From the NCBI GenBank assembly GCA_963920765.1, contig OY987247.1, positions 8,156,471-8,220,470 of the forward strand: a DNA stretch of 64,000 nt, given 5' to 3'. The notes below the pieces were generated by a model that saw only the letters and a list, made by a program, of their open reading frames with translations, made no database searches and was not told the DNA's origin. The position numbers were made by a program, and so were the translations under genes. This document shows positions 12,170 to 23,975 of the stretch, piece by piece. Position 1 is the stretch's first letter, and every line of letters starts with the position of its first letter. The DNA is from Ulota crispa. Taxonomy: Eukaryota; Streptophyta; Bryopsida; Orthotrichales; Orthotrichaceae.

Positions 12170-13855
12170 ATGGAGCGCATAGAAGCTGCCAACATTTTGG
12201 TAGAAATCAGGCAAAGTTCTGTTGTGGTGCCATATAGATCAATACACGGATTTGAGCTCGAACAAGAGGTGGAGGTGACTTCCAACGTCAAACTTTTTTG
12301 CGGAGGCTGGTTTAGATGTCAAGTAAGCTTGAAACTATATTTATTTCTCTTTTTGTTCACATAAAATCATTGTTATTCTAATCTCAATGACATTTGCGGT
12401 ATTCCTGGTCTCGATCTTTACTCGTCTTCAGGAATTAAAGAGATTTACAAATCTTTTAGATAGAGCGTTTTCTTATTCATGTCGTATGATTGTCTTGTTT
12501 TTGAAATGTTTTCCTAAACAAATAAGCTTGAAACTATATTTATTTCTCTTTTTATTCACACAAAATCATTGATATTCTAACTCAATTACATTTGCAGTAT
12601 TTCTGGTGTTAATCGTTACTCATCTTTAGGAATTAGAGGGATGTACAAATCTTATTGGTTGAGCATTTTTTTGTTCATATCTTATGCCTTGTTTTCAAAA
12701 TGTTTTCCTAAACAAGTAAGCTTGAAACTGCAGTTATTGCGCTTCTTGTTCTCAGGAAATCATCGTTAGTCTAGACTCGATTATATTTGCAGTCGGTTGA
12801 GAAGCTTTTATTATTGATTGGAAAGTGACAATAATTGAATGTAGGTTTCCATAAAAACATGTTATCCTAATTTGCCATATTTAATATCCAAACCAAAGAT
12901 CTAGCCATTCTTGTTTTCTTGGTGTCCCATTGACCTTTGTGATCATATCAATGAACCTCAATAGCTGTAGATGCTTGTTATTTTCATGTTTTTGTCTAGG
13001 ACATGGAGATTGCAAGCCTGGTCAGCCTTGTGCAACAAAACAAATACTGCACCGTCCATGTATTTCTCATTAACATGCTTTGAGTGCAACAATCTATCCG
13101 GAAGGCTTACTTTCTTATGCCGTGTCCCTTGTAATATTGGACTTGTTTAGTGACTCTTCTGGTGAATTATTTGTCTATTTATCCAAAGAATTTTCTTTGT
13201 TCAAGTAGGCTGATGTTGTTTGAATTGAAACAAGTGAGTCGATTAGTTTATCGGTACTTAAAATAGAAATTTGAATCTTTGCACATCTAGCAATAATGGT
13301 AGTATCTTTTCCATTTTTCTTTGCTTTTTAGATTCAATTGGAACGGTGACAAAAGCACTAGTAGATTCAGAAAAACATTCATTTATATTTACTAATCCAT
13401 TATGTTCTTTTGCTCTCAAACATTCACGGATGCAGATTAGCAATATACAAGATGGAGATGAAGGAGAGGAAGTTGAAATCAGTTGTTTGGACTTTCCAGA
13501 AGAACGTATGCTTAAAACTTCTAACTAATACCTAACTAGTAATTGTTGACATGCATTAATTGATTGTTGACAGAAAATTGTGTAATGATTAATTTTATGA
13601 TGCCTTGCAGCAAACAGCTAGGTGTTAGTTCGTGACAAAAATCCACCTACTTTTATGGTCAGGCCTAGCTCACCATTAGTCCATGAAGATGTCCTTAACC
13701 GATACACAGCGGTCAATGTTCCTCCTGGAGAAAGAGAGGAAGTATTTTGCTACAATGATAACTACCAGATTGAAGAGGAAGTGGAGATCCGCATAAAAAA
13801 TATATTTTGGCATGGAAGAACAACCCAAATCAACCACAACTCAGGTGAATTGAAG
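12170..13855 (+). pseudogene. Agenet/Tudor-like domain gene or gene remnant
   Basis: Exon 12170-12322 encodes MERIEAANILVEIRQ... and an Agenet-like strand pair FELEQEVEVTSN...GGWFRCQ, ending at donor CAA|GTAAGC. A second exon (about 13436-13505, acceptor GCAG) reads ISNIQDGDEGEEVEIS. A third (about 13622-13855, donor AAG|GTGAGTC) reads IRIKNIFWHGRTTQINHN after a VNVPPGEREEVF stretch, resembling the second half of paired Agenet modules. Plant Agenet proteins bind histone tails or act in mRNA export; this is family knowledge. Joining the second and third exons in phase puts a TAG before GTGTTAGTT, so the gene may be broken, or an intervening exon was missed. It could continue past 13855. No typical promoter is seen apart from the LTR immediately upstream. 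Confidence 0.5.
12323..12780 (+). repeat. Tandem duplication of a splice-donor region, period about 195-199 bp, 2.3 copies
   Basis: Units start at 12323 (GTAAGCTTGAAACTATATTT), 12522 (ATAAGCTTGAAACTATATTT) and 12716 (GTAAGCTTGAAACTGCAG). Each contains a TTTATTTCTCTTTTT-like word, ACATTTGC(G/A)GTATTYCTGG and ends TGTTTTCCTAAACAA. The first unit begins exactly at the 5' splice site of the Agenet-like exon. Confidence 0.9.
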
Positions 13856-13859
13856 GTGA

Positions 13860-15233
13860 GTCTTCTTGAACATTAGAAGCACCATCAACGTGATTATTAT
13901 AAACTCATTAGATCAATTAATAAATATTAGAATGTTTAATCCTTTACAAAGACAAAAGAAAACTTTTGATTTTACTAAGCAGTAAACATAGTGAATATTT
14001 TTATTCAAAAAATAAGGAATCTTCTATTATCAAATTTGGACATTGAACCATAGGGTATAATGCACAAGATTTAGCAGAACTTATTAATGAAATTTTGTTA
14101 ATTACTATTGTTCAAAACCAATCCGTAATAGAAAAGAAACTGTAAGACTAGTATGAATTGAACTTTGAACTTTTGTTCTGAGCATGTATTTTGAAAAATG
14201 TTGAGCATATTCCCTTATCTTGAATCTTATGGTCTGTAGATTTTTTTTCCCAAATATCCTCATCATAAAGGGGCAGTACTAAAACTAAATAACTTGAAAG
14301 ACCTTCGACCTGCCCTTTTATGGGATCAAAATCCTGCATCCAAGTGGACTCCTAGCTTCACCGGTTACCAGACTCAGCTCAATCAAGCCCGGCCACACAG
14401 TCTTTTTATCACAATGTTTAATGAGTGGTTTAATATTTATTGAATCCCTTGCAATCCTGGCTTTGTGACCTTTGATGGCAGTGCGTACACATTTGTCCGA
14501 CTTGCCCCACTTGCCAAACATGTCAGGAACGTAAACTTAATATTTTATAAAGTTCCCAATTTTCTCCTTATAACCAATCCTTTCTCATGTCAAAGTCACA
14601 ACAAAGTATCTTAATATAAAATCTCAACTTAGAAAACACAAATGCCATGTTTAACTAAACTTGGACTTTGCAAAGTCCATATAGAAATAAGAATAATAAA
14701 GAGAACGGAAGACCTCTCATTGGGGTTTTTGTTTAAATATTTGGAGATTTCCTAAATTTTTGCCTAAATATGATTTTCTTGTATTCTATCTAAATATCTA
14801 AATTTCAAGAGAGAGGTCTCTTGATATTTTGCATTGATTTGTCTAAACATTGGGGAATTTGCCAATGATTTGTGTATTCAACAATCATACGCTTAGTTCA
14901 TAAATAGATAAATAGTATATATTTAATTTGAATGTAACATACAACTAACTCTGCCACCCTTGGTGTGGTAGCCTCAATGTATGTGACAAATAAGCACAAT
15001 CTTGTATGTTATAGGTAGGTCCTACAACTTGGTTGATGTATGTAGAAAATTTCATTCTTTTTATTACAAGTTGGGTAGTAAGGTATAAAATTTTGATGTA
15101 AGCAAGACAAATAAGCACAATCTCTTTTATTGTCTTCAAGTGGGTCCTAGTGCTTGATTATCACAAATTGTTAAAGGCCTCAAATTGCTATGCTAATTGC
15201 TTGCAACGTAACATTCTTCAACTTGACATTAGG
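13860..15233. other. AT-rich intergenic DNA
   Basis: No supportable gene. A word GACAAATAAGCACAATCT occurs twice (about 14986 and 15106) around an otherwise unique 100 bp. A T-rich stretch with GAGAGGTCTC lies near 14810. Confidence 0.6.
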
Positions 15234-15465
15234 TTAACCCTTAAACGTCCATAGGGCATAGTATATATGCTGACGTATAATTGTCATTTACTACCAATAA
15301 AAAATTTTAATTTGGGATCTCAAATAGCTCACTAGAACCTCATTGATCTATTCTTCAACTTCTTTGTTGGTCTCAAGTGTAGTAGAGGTGTGGATCCATT
15401 CTAAATACAAGAAAAATATCATGTATTGTATTGGTTGCAAAAGGCCTTTGACGTTTAAGGGTTAA
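15234..15465. mobile_element. TTAA-bounded MITE, small family (D), copy 1
   Basis: Starts TTAACCCTTAAACGTCC and ends GACGTTTAAGGGTTAA. Nearly the same 232-bp sequence recurs at 31126-31359 and, interrupted, at 47413-47866. Landmarks: GTATAATTGTCATTT, TTTGGGATCTCAA, TAGCTCACTAGAACC, TGTAGTAGAGGTGTGGATC. Non-coding. Confidence 0.8.
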
Positions 15466-15971
15466 AGCACAAACAATAGAGCCCTAATAACAACAATTGT
15501 GGTAGAAACGTCTAATATTTTTGAATCATCTTGTAGATAACTTCTATTCAATGCGGGAAACAATCCAAAATGGCATTTTGATAGTGTATACAATATTTAC
15601 AAGAAGTTAGGGTTAGTTGGTGCATTTTTAAAGTTGAATAGTGCATGACACTTATAACCAACAACTATTGGACAAACAAGAAATACTAAGGCACAACACA
15701 TGTACACATTAGCTCAAAAGTAATTCCAACCACCAAGCCAGACAAACCCTAAGCTTCATCTTGGTGGACTTGAATTTTTGATAACTCTTTTTTTTGACAG
15801 AGCCTTAGGCTAACCACTTGAATTGGGAGTTGTTGGTTATAATTTTCATGCACTGTACCCTAGTTTCAATGTCCTAGAGTTGTGCACTTAGCAATTACCT
15901 TTTGATTTATTTTTGAAAATTCTCCAGTAAGAATCTATCGATCAACCATTTCAATTTTTGAAGTGAATATC

Positions 15972-16128
15972 TGGAACATGTTATTCATTAAATTGGGAAA
16001 AAAGTGACATTTTGGGACTTTTGGATTTTGTGTTTTATAAGGAATATTCTTTGAATACTCTTTATAAAACAAAAAATCCAAAAGTCCCAAAATGCCACTT
16101 TTTCCCAATTTAATGAATAATGCGTTCT
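15972..16128. mobile_element. Hairpin MITE, about 157 bp
   Basis: Arms TTATTCATTAAATTGGGAAA and its complement TTTCCCAATTTAATGAATAA pair along about 70 bp each, including CATTTTGGGACTTTTGGATT. The loop is about 10 bp near 16050. The TTCATTRAAWTGGGA word also appears in the foldback at 59533-59832, so they may be related. Confidence 0.7.
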
Positions 16129-19100
16129 GGGATATATATGTTTTTAGATGATTCTACTTCATAAGAGAGCTTGATTTCAGTGGCATATAATCTTGTAGAC
16201 AAGTTTTGCAACAGTGGCTGATTGTATTTTGACATGTAAAGAGCCATGTTTTGTCCAATGATGCTAGAGGTTTAACAAAAGGTCTTAACTATTTAGACAA
16301 TAGCACTTGGTGTGCAATTCAAGAAAAAAGAACTAAAACAAAATTGTTAGAATAGAATTGTTGCCCATTTCTTATGTGATTCTTTTGAGATCTCAAGACA
16401 ATCAAATGGTTCAAAGTTGTCTATACTAAAATTGTGTTGATAAATGGCAAAGTACCATGAGCAAATGCGATTTCCTGATTAGCTCAAATTGCTAAGAAAG
16501 GCTATATTAAATGTGTCAAACTATCAATATTAAACATTTCAATTGTTTTTGCTAAGTTTCACCACATTTTTGAACACTAATCATGAGAATTAACCGATGC
16601 AGCTAAATATGTCCTTATTTACATTATTCTTCATAACTTGGTATGTTTTGCCATTAACAAGTCCAAAAGAGATTTTCTAAACTTTAGAGCCATCAGTTTT
16701 GTGAGGAGACACTTCGTGAGTAAGCTTTAGGTTTATATTGATTGGGTGCTTGGGATGGTTCTTGAGTTGCAGGGTGGTACTTTTGGGTTGAGCATTGTTG
16801 CTAAACATTGCTTTGCTGCATATGACGCGGCTTCCTACTATGAAGGTTTGTTTAAGTTGACCCAATCACTACGCTAAATAGTGCGTTTAGGTTGTCCCAC
16901 ACTAATTTTTCCACAATCTACACTATATAAATATTTAATGCAATAATTTTTATCAAAAAAATTCATAATGAACAATTTATAAAGGGCATGGCAACAAAAT
17001 GAAGTTGCAAAATAACAAACTTGTGATGTACAAGTTGTAAACCACATGAAATCCAAGTATTTAGAGAGTTGCATGCCCCTTCAAGTGGCCAAGTGATGAG
17101 TCATGAGGTAACTTACCAAGGTAAGGCAACCTTATTGTCAAGGCAACTTAATTGCAGTATTCAATGTACACAAATTTCTACTTTTAAGGAGCTTGTGTTT
17201 GTTCATCATGGGGAACTCAAATTTCTCTATTAATACCAAATTTTGAAATTATTTATTATAAAACTTTGGATGTCAAGCATTGGATGTCAAGCATTGGATA
17301 TTTGTTTGGAGTTTGAAATTCAAAAAAACAAAGAATGCACAAGCAAGATGTGTTTGTAAAAGCAAATTTGCTTAGATAATACTAGTAACATTGGTCCAAT
17401 AAGTAATTGTGAATGGAGAGTTTGTTGAAGGTGGCTTTATTTAATACATGCCTTTAGATATGAATACAAAATGCTACCCTTGTTGCCTCTTCTTGAAGGT
17501 AGACTCTATGTCATCAATCAAACTAGTAGCAAACAACCAATAGTCAAAATTTAGTTCTTTAACAATAAGAAACAACTATTAAAGCCTTTTTTTATTTTAC
17601 ATTGGTGTTATACTGTATTAGATTTGAAGTAGATAACACTCTTTGAGTTGGAATATATTTGTAAGAAGTTGATGAGTCTATAATTTGATGGCCCAAGGTT
17701 TGGAGATAATGTAGGTTCAAATCTTGTGTGGTTGCTTTATTATGTTATTGGACTATGTTTCTACATTAAGCTAATGACAAGAGTTAAGTGTGATTTTTTA
17801 GCTCAATTGTGGTAGTATTTGGCTATTTTCAGTAGTTTTTTTTGTAGATATGATATAATGTAGGTATTTTATTGCGCATTAATAGATTTTTTGTAGTGTG
17901 TTTTTTGTTTGTGTAATTTTTTGAGTTTAAAGTGTTCTATATTTCTTAAATTTTAAGAAAGATTCTCTTGTACTAAGTGTAATGGTTAGTAGTGGTGCAA
18001 CCTTCCACCCTTGATTTTTTGGTGTAGCATTAGAGATTCATTTTGTTTGTTTGATGATGGCATCCTTTGTGAATCAACCCTTGCAATATTTTAATTCTAC
18101 AAATCATATAATTTGCTGAAATTTGGTTGTGTAGATGGTGGGTCATCATAAGGATGGTTTGGTATCAAGAGAATGTTTGGCCTTAGTGTAGTGCCACAAA
18201 CACATGGTGAATTATGTATGTATAGAATTAGTACCTATACTAGAATTGTATAGTCTTGAATGTGGTCTTTTATTCTTTTGCTATTTATTAGGTTGTAGCG
18301 TCTTGTGTTTTGTGACTTATAAAAAGTTTTCATAGTTTTCAAACCATATTATTATGACACTTAAATCTTAAATTTTTTATATTGATTTTTTGGACATGAT
18401 AGGAGAAGGTTGAGCTAGGTGTTTTTTTTTTGGATATTACAAAGAATGTAATTAATGTTTCAATTTTCAAGAGAATTGAATATAGGTGATATCTATCATT
18501 TTTACGTATGGATTGTATGTAAATTATAACAATTACGTAAATTTTTATCTATTATTTGTGGATTTTTTCGAAAATTGTTAGATTATAAATAGTCTATTTT
18601 ATCATGGATTAGTAATTTGCTCAAGTAAGTGTGATTTCCTATTCCTTATTGTTTTAGCATGATCCTATGAGGTAAATGTTTTAACATTAAATGATGGCTT
18701 TTGTGGTGTAACCATGTTTTCTCCCTCCCTTTCTTCTAATTGAACCTAAATCTTGATTAACTTTGACTCAATTATAAAATCCGCATTAAACATTTTTAAA
18801 TCATTACTTGCTTTTAGAATCAAAATTATTTCATTTCCTATTGATGTTGTGACAAATGAAGAGACAACACCTTGAAGATTTTGCACCTTCACTAATTCAA
18901 GACTATCTTCAATTCTAACAAGCATGTCTTTTACCACCTTTTGTTGCTTGGCCATGATTTAGAGTTGTAAATTTTGGTAAATTTTAGAAAATAACATAGG
19001 ATTTAAAGACACTTAATTGGAATTATCATTTTGCTAGATTAAATTTTACATTTGAAAGAGTATTAAAATTGAAAGCTTTGTTGCAAAACAACAATTGGAA

Positions 19101-19775
19101 TGGATGTGGTAAATTGGTCTGCTTGGTTTTAAATCACTATATGTAAGAATCTTGAAAAATAATAACAAGCATAGAGTATCAAAGAAAAAAATAGAAAAAA
19201 AATCTAAATGATGCTAGTTGCCAATCAAGAGGCCTTGTAATGTCAATATGAAAACAATGACTCTATCCTCAAGATCTACAGATCAAGCAATACATACATG
19301 CTGCATGGAAGGCAAACCAAGACTCTTGCAAGTTGAAGGAAACCTTAATTGTTGCTCAATTCAATGCATCCAATCCTTTAAAATTGCTACAAAGACAATA
19401 AAAGATTAAGATTTCTTGAATTTTTCAAAATTAAACTTTGAGATGCTGACTCAAAATCGTGAAAACCACAAATCTAAATCAAAACTGAAGTACTCAAGTT
19501 CTCTAGATTGCCTTTTAAATTGCATTTCAAAAAGTAAGCAAAAATTACATTTTAGAAATCAATCAAACCACTGGTTTAAATGACAGTCAACCATAAACAA
19601 CACTCCATCTTGCAATTTAAAAATCATTTACATCAAAAGTTTACAGCAAAATTGACGTATTGAGATTTCCTAGGAATAACTGCTTGTTAAACATGCCTAC
19701 TATTGATTTGCAAAGCAAAGTTGTTCTAGATCGATATGACCATAAAAATAGAAAGTCTAGTTGCTAAAATCTCTT
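16129..19775. other. AT-rich intergenic DNA without supportable genes
   Basis: Only short random frames. One small tandem duplication (TTGGATGTCAAGCA twice near 17267-17296). Long T- and A-tracts. I see no conserved coding pattern or RNA gene. Confidence 0.6.
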
Positions 19776-20703
19776 TTAACCCTTAAAGGACCAACTGTCC
19801 CCTCAGGGATAAATGGACCTCGTGCATGTACCTATGTTTAAACTAGTTTTTGTAAATTTTGAAACTTTTGAGGTTAGTGGGGAATTCAAAGATGTATATG
19901 CAAATTTAATTTTTTCCTCATTTTGACATTTATTGAAGATGTTATGCATGAATTTCTGAAAAATGAGGGAGGGCAAGCAATCTAGGCAGCTCAATTTTTT
20001 TTTTTAAATTATATTTTAAAAAATAAAAATCTTAAATTGTTTCTTTAAATTTTTACATGTGGAAAGCTTTGAATCATTAAGTTCTAATTGATGAGTGAGA
20101 AGTTTTCGTTTGCGGGCAAGTATGGAACTCCTGAACCTCCATTCCTTTTGCCCCTTATTAAATTTGGTGCTATAGTTTTTTTTTTGACTTTTTTTTTCCA
20201 AGTTGTAGTAGACTAAGTTTCCTTGATTTTCACCATTTGAATCAAAGTAACTCATATTTCTCAAATTTACATAAAACCTCTAAATTTGCCTAGTGTAAAT
20301 GCAAATTTTATGGCCTTACAACATTGCAAGATTTTACAAAGTATGATCCACACCTCCAATTCATTTGAAAATTCTCCCACACATACCTAACTTGGTCTTC
20401 AACATGGAAAAAAAAACCTCAACTTTGTGTAGAGCAACTTTTTTGATATTGGAGCAATCAAAGCCTTTTGAAATTTTTGGGCAGCACGGAAAAAAACTTT
20501 TTTTTGCACTTTGGATGTCAATATCTCACTCTATATCTAGAATGAGCTAATTTTTTTTTCCACAAGTACCTCCCATAGTCTAGGGCAAGATCCTATGGAA
20601 AAAATTTCAAAAAAAAAAATTCCTACCTTTGTGCTCATTCTCCCAAAAGTGACAATTTTCACTGATTTTCACAAAAAAATGGGCTTGGTCCTATAGGGGT
20701 TAA
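19776..20703. mobile_element. TTAA-bounded element, large family (E), copy 1
   Basis: Starts TTAACCCTTAAAGGACCA and ends TGGTCCTATAGGGGTTAA. The interior matches 39853-41016 in the opposite orientation over most of its length (for example CTTGCCCTAGACTATGGGAG, GTATGTGTGGGAGAATTTTC, GGAGGTGTGGATCATACTTT on the complementary strand). No ORF of transposase size. Confidence 0.8.
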
Positions 20704-22087
20704 AACAATAAAAACAACTTTTGAATAGTACAAAATCAAGTTTTATTTGCAAAAATCTTTGTATACTTAGAAACCCAATTTGAAGCATTTTGAAATTCAA
20801 AATTAGATCTTGCCTATATAGAAGCAATCAAGCAACCATTCATTTAACCCCTACACGCATGAGGGGGTAAGGGCAAGACATAAATGCATTCAAAAAAAAT
20901 ACTCTTGTAACTTTAATGAAGTTTGTTTCAAAAGAGAAAATAAGAATCATGATGTTTAGCAATTATCCATATGGTCAAATATGCAAAAAAAGCTTTGTAC
21001 TCTTATTCAATGAATTTAGAAGCATTTACCATTTAATATTCACCAAAATTACAAATTTTACTCATAGATTTCAAATTTTGGTTGGATTGGTTAAAACTAG
21101 ACATTCTATCCTAAAACTCTAAAACGCTATCTTTTGAAAGGAGGGAACATCATTAGTTTCCCAAAATAGTAAATTCTACAACACTAGCAAATATTGAAGT
21201 GTTTGTTTTTTAAAAATTCTCCTTGGAGGAGTTTAACTTGGATTGACATGATTCAAGTTAAGTTGGAAAGTAGACCTGAGTTTCTATTACAAGAAAAAAA
21301 TGTTTTTTGTCTTGGGCAGCCCACAAAAAACATGCAGCAACTAGAAAATGGTCGCTTGAGCGCTTACCCGTTAATCAATAAGCGCTCAACCAAAAGGGAA
21401 ACAAAATATAATCTCAAAACTGAATGTAAGTTTACCCAAAGCTATGTAAACTTTGTTTTTTTTTTTAATCACCTACACTCCAAATTTTAATCACAATCAA
21501 TACATTGAGTTCATTGACTACACGTCTACACCCTTACATGCTAGAATTGAAAAATCATGAAAATTAATCCAAGTTAACAATGATTTTAGTACTACAAAGA
21601 TTAGTCCCATGCATAGTTGCATTTTAAATGACAACACTAAAATTCACAAAATGAGGAAATTATTTACCATTTGACAATTGTAAGTTTGGCACCAAAAAGC
21701 TTGATGCAGCTAAGGCAAGAAAGAGCACTACAAAATTTATAATTCAAAAATAAAACTTCAAAACTTAATCTTGGATTTAATGGATGCTAATGCAGTACGG
21801 CCACTTAGCGCTGTGAAAAAGGGAACTAGGAGAAATTGCAGAATGACATTTTGACATATCAATTGATATTAATGAACTCAAATACATCTTAGGTAAAAAC
21901 TTGTCCCTTAGTATTTGGTGTTGTTATAAAGGAGTACAAGTGCAAAACAAAACTGTATAGGTGTGAGCTTCTTGATTTTGTAATAGCATTGGCATTCCAA
22001 GAAAAAATCAAGAACAAAACAAATGGGGTTCATGAAGAGCAAAGAATACTTGGATTGGTTAAAGTGGAGCACCTAATATCAACAATA
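20704..22087. other. AT-rich intergenic DNA
   Basis: No gene recognised. A lone TTAACCCCTACACGC word at 20844 has no matching partner end nearby. Confidence 0.55.
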
Positions 22088-22411
22088 GGGGGCTTCAAAC
22101 ATCAACTTTTTTTGGTGACTCACATCGCAATTTATCTTTGTGAATTCACTAGTGAACCTTGACATGACTCACCTTTGAACTTCACTCCTAATGTGATTCA
22201 TATGAGGAATGAACTTCCGAAACTCACTTTTGTGACTTAGGGGGGCTCATTCGTCTGCATCTTCAAACCCCCAAACTTCTTTTGCAGAAATTTCCCCAAA
22301 CTCACTGGTGTCTCAAACTTTGCACGTGTGAGGAAATGAAAACAATTCACTAGTGAGCAGAGATCCAAGAGGTGAGAAATTTGAAGGCCAGATTTCATGT
22401 TTGAAGCCTCC
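22088..22411. mobile_element. TA-flanked MITE family (H), copy 1
   Basis: Starts GGGGGCTTCAAACATCAA and ends ATGTTTGAAGCCTCC with TA on both sides. A full second copy lies at 58507-58831. Shared interior: GTGAATTCACT, ACTTCACTCCTAAYGTGATTC, ATTCACTAGTGAGC. The TA target is compatible with Tc1/mariner-type integration; this is inferred. Confidence 0.75.
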
Positions 22412-22436
22412 TAATGTATCTAATGGCATCATTCTC

Positions 22437-22563
22437 TACACAAGGTGGTCATTTTAAAACTTAAATCTAGTTACAACATAAATAGCTTATCATTTTGGTC
22501 AGCATCAATAAGCTATCTAAGGTGTACCTATATTTAAGTTTCAGAATGACCACCTTATGTAAA
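22437..22563. mobile_element. Small inverted-repeat MITE, about 127 bp
   Basis: ACAAGGTGGTCATTTTAAAAC pairs with GTTTCAGAATGACCACCTTAT (shown shortened), and AATAGCTTAT pairs with ATAAGCTATC around a short loop. Single copy in the window. Confidence 0.55.
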
Positions 22564-23862
22564 GTTTGATCCTTGATTAGGTTCAATGTGATATTTGATG
22601 CTCCTACCATAATCCCTAAATGCTTAAGAATACTTTTCTTGTTTTTGAAAAGCAATTTTGAAGGTTTTTGAATTGTTGTTGTAAGATCATTATTAAACAT
22701 TGAGACAAAATTTTAAGTATAGGGTCTTGAACTTCAAGGTTTCTAGATGGTGCTACTACAAAAAAAAATTTAAAAAAAGCAACGTAGATGTTAAGATATT
22801 TGCAACTGAATGTGGATGATTACTCTTTTTTTTTTGGTTCTTTTGGAGCCACCCAAAATTTCTAATGCAAAAATATCAGCTTTTGTATACAAAATTGGGA
22901 AACAACCACTTATAATGATTTAGTGTTTACTGTTATTATTCCAAAATGATGGCCCCCCTTTCAAATCCACGACTACAATTTCACAAATGAGTTTGCAATG
23001 CAATTGTCAAAGAGGTACCACCTAATACAAAGAATTTTTTTAGTTCCAATTAATGACAAAAAATCATTATGATTGAAAGAGAATTCAATGGTGACTGAAT
23101 TTTAACTTTTATAACAAAATTATTCCAAATGAAATTTGGGCAAAAACACATTTTGCTTTTGTTAAATGATGAAATTATATTACAAAGGCCCTCATTGCCC
23201 AAGGGAGTGCCCAAAGGAGATCTTTATTTTATTCTCAACTTGTCATAGAGAGCTTTAAAGACACTATTCACCACACTTTTTGGTGCAAGAGACATGCTTT
23301 ACTTTTGCTTGTAAAAAAAGATTAGCTTTTTCATTGGGTGTTGTTCAATTGCAACTTTTTTATGGTTCAAAAGTAAACCATGGTCTCTAAGTCCAAATTT
23401 GAATTCAAAACTCTCAAATTCAAATTTTTGATGGTAGAAATCTACAATTTACCTCCCAAGGGGGTGTGCAAATATCAACCCCTAGGTGTGCACATATCAA
23501 TTCCCTAAAAATATAGTTAAATTTTTGTTAATACTTGTTAATACAAATAATTAAGTGGACAAAAAAAACAAAACAAAACAAAAAAAGTAAAAGATACAAG
23601 TAACAAAAAAGTAAAAGACAAAACAACATAAATAAAAGATAAAAACATCAAAAGTAAAAGTAGAATATGAGTACAAAAGGAGAGAGGAAGATGTTTAAAT
23701 TATGATGTGATTTTAGTATGATATCACTAGATTATCCCTACTACAATGGTCCTTACTAAGTTTGTTATGGAGAAAAAGCCTGCTTTGGGAATTGTCAGTA
23801 AAAATACCAGATATGTTTTACTAAAAATCTAAATATAGTATATCAGCTCACTTCTATATCTT
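22564..23862. other. AT-rich intergenic DNA, A-rich near the 3' end
   Basis: No gene recognised. 23558-23660 is an A-rich run of AAAACAAAAC and AAAAGTAAAAGA words. Confidence 0.55.
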
Positions 23863-23957
23863 CGTGGCAAAACGATTTCAATCAGGGTTCAAGATTTAGG
23901 GTTTAGGATTCGTGGCAGAACGTTTTCGATTAGGGTTAGGGTTAGGGTTTGGGGTAC
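23863..23957 (+). promoter_or_regulatory. Telobox cluster just upstream of the helicase start
   Basis: Two tandem units beginning CGTGGCARAACGWTTTC (23863 and 23911, period 48) each run into telomere-like TTAGGGTTT / GGGTTAGGG heptamers. Telobox motifs are common in 5' regions of plant housekeeping genes. Here they end about 18 bp before the ATG at 23976. No TATA box is evident. Confidence 0.6.
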
Positions 23958-23975
23958 GCGCGTGCGAGAGGAAGC

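Noticed and set aside
17680-17740. Possible tRNA (GGTTCAAATC T-loop-like word)
   Set aside because: No acceptor stem, D-arm or anticodon arm can be folded around it.
20844-20870. Another TTAACCCC element end
   Set aside because: No complementary partner end could be found within 1.5 kb.
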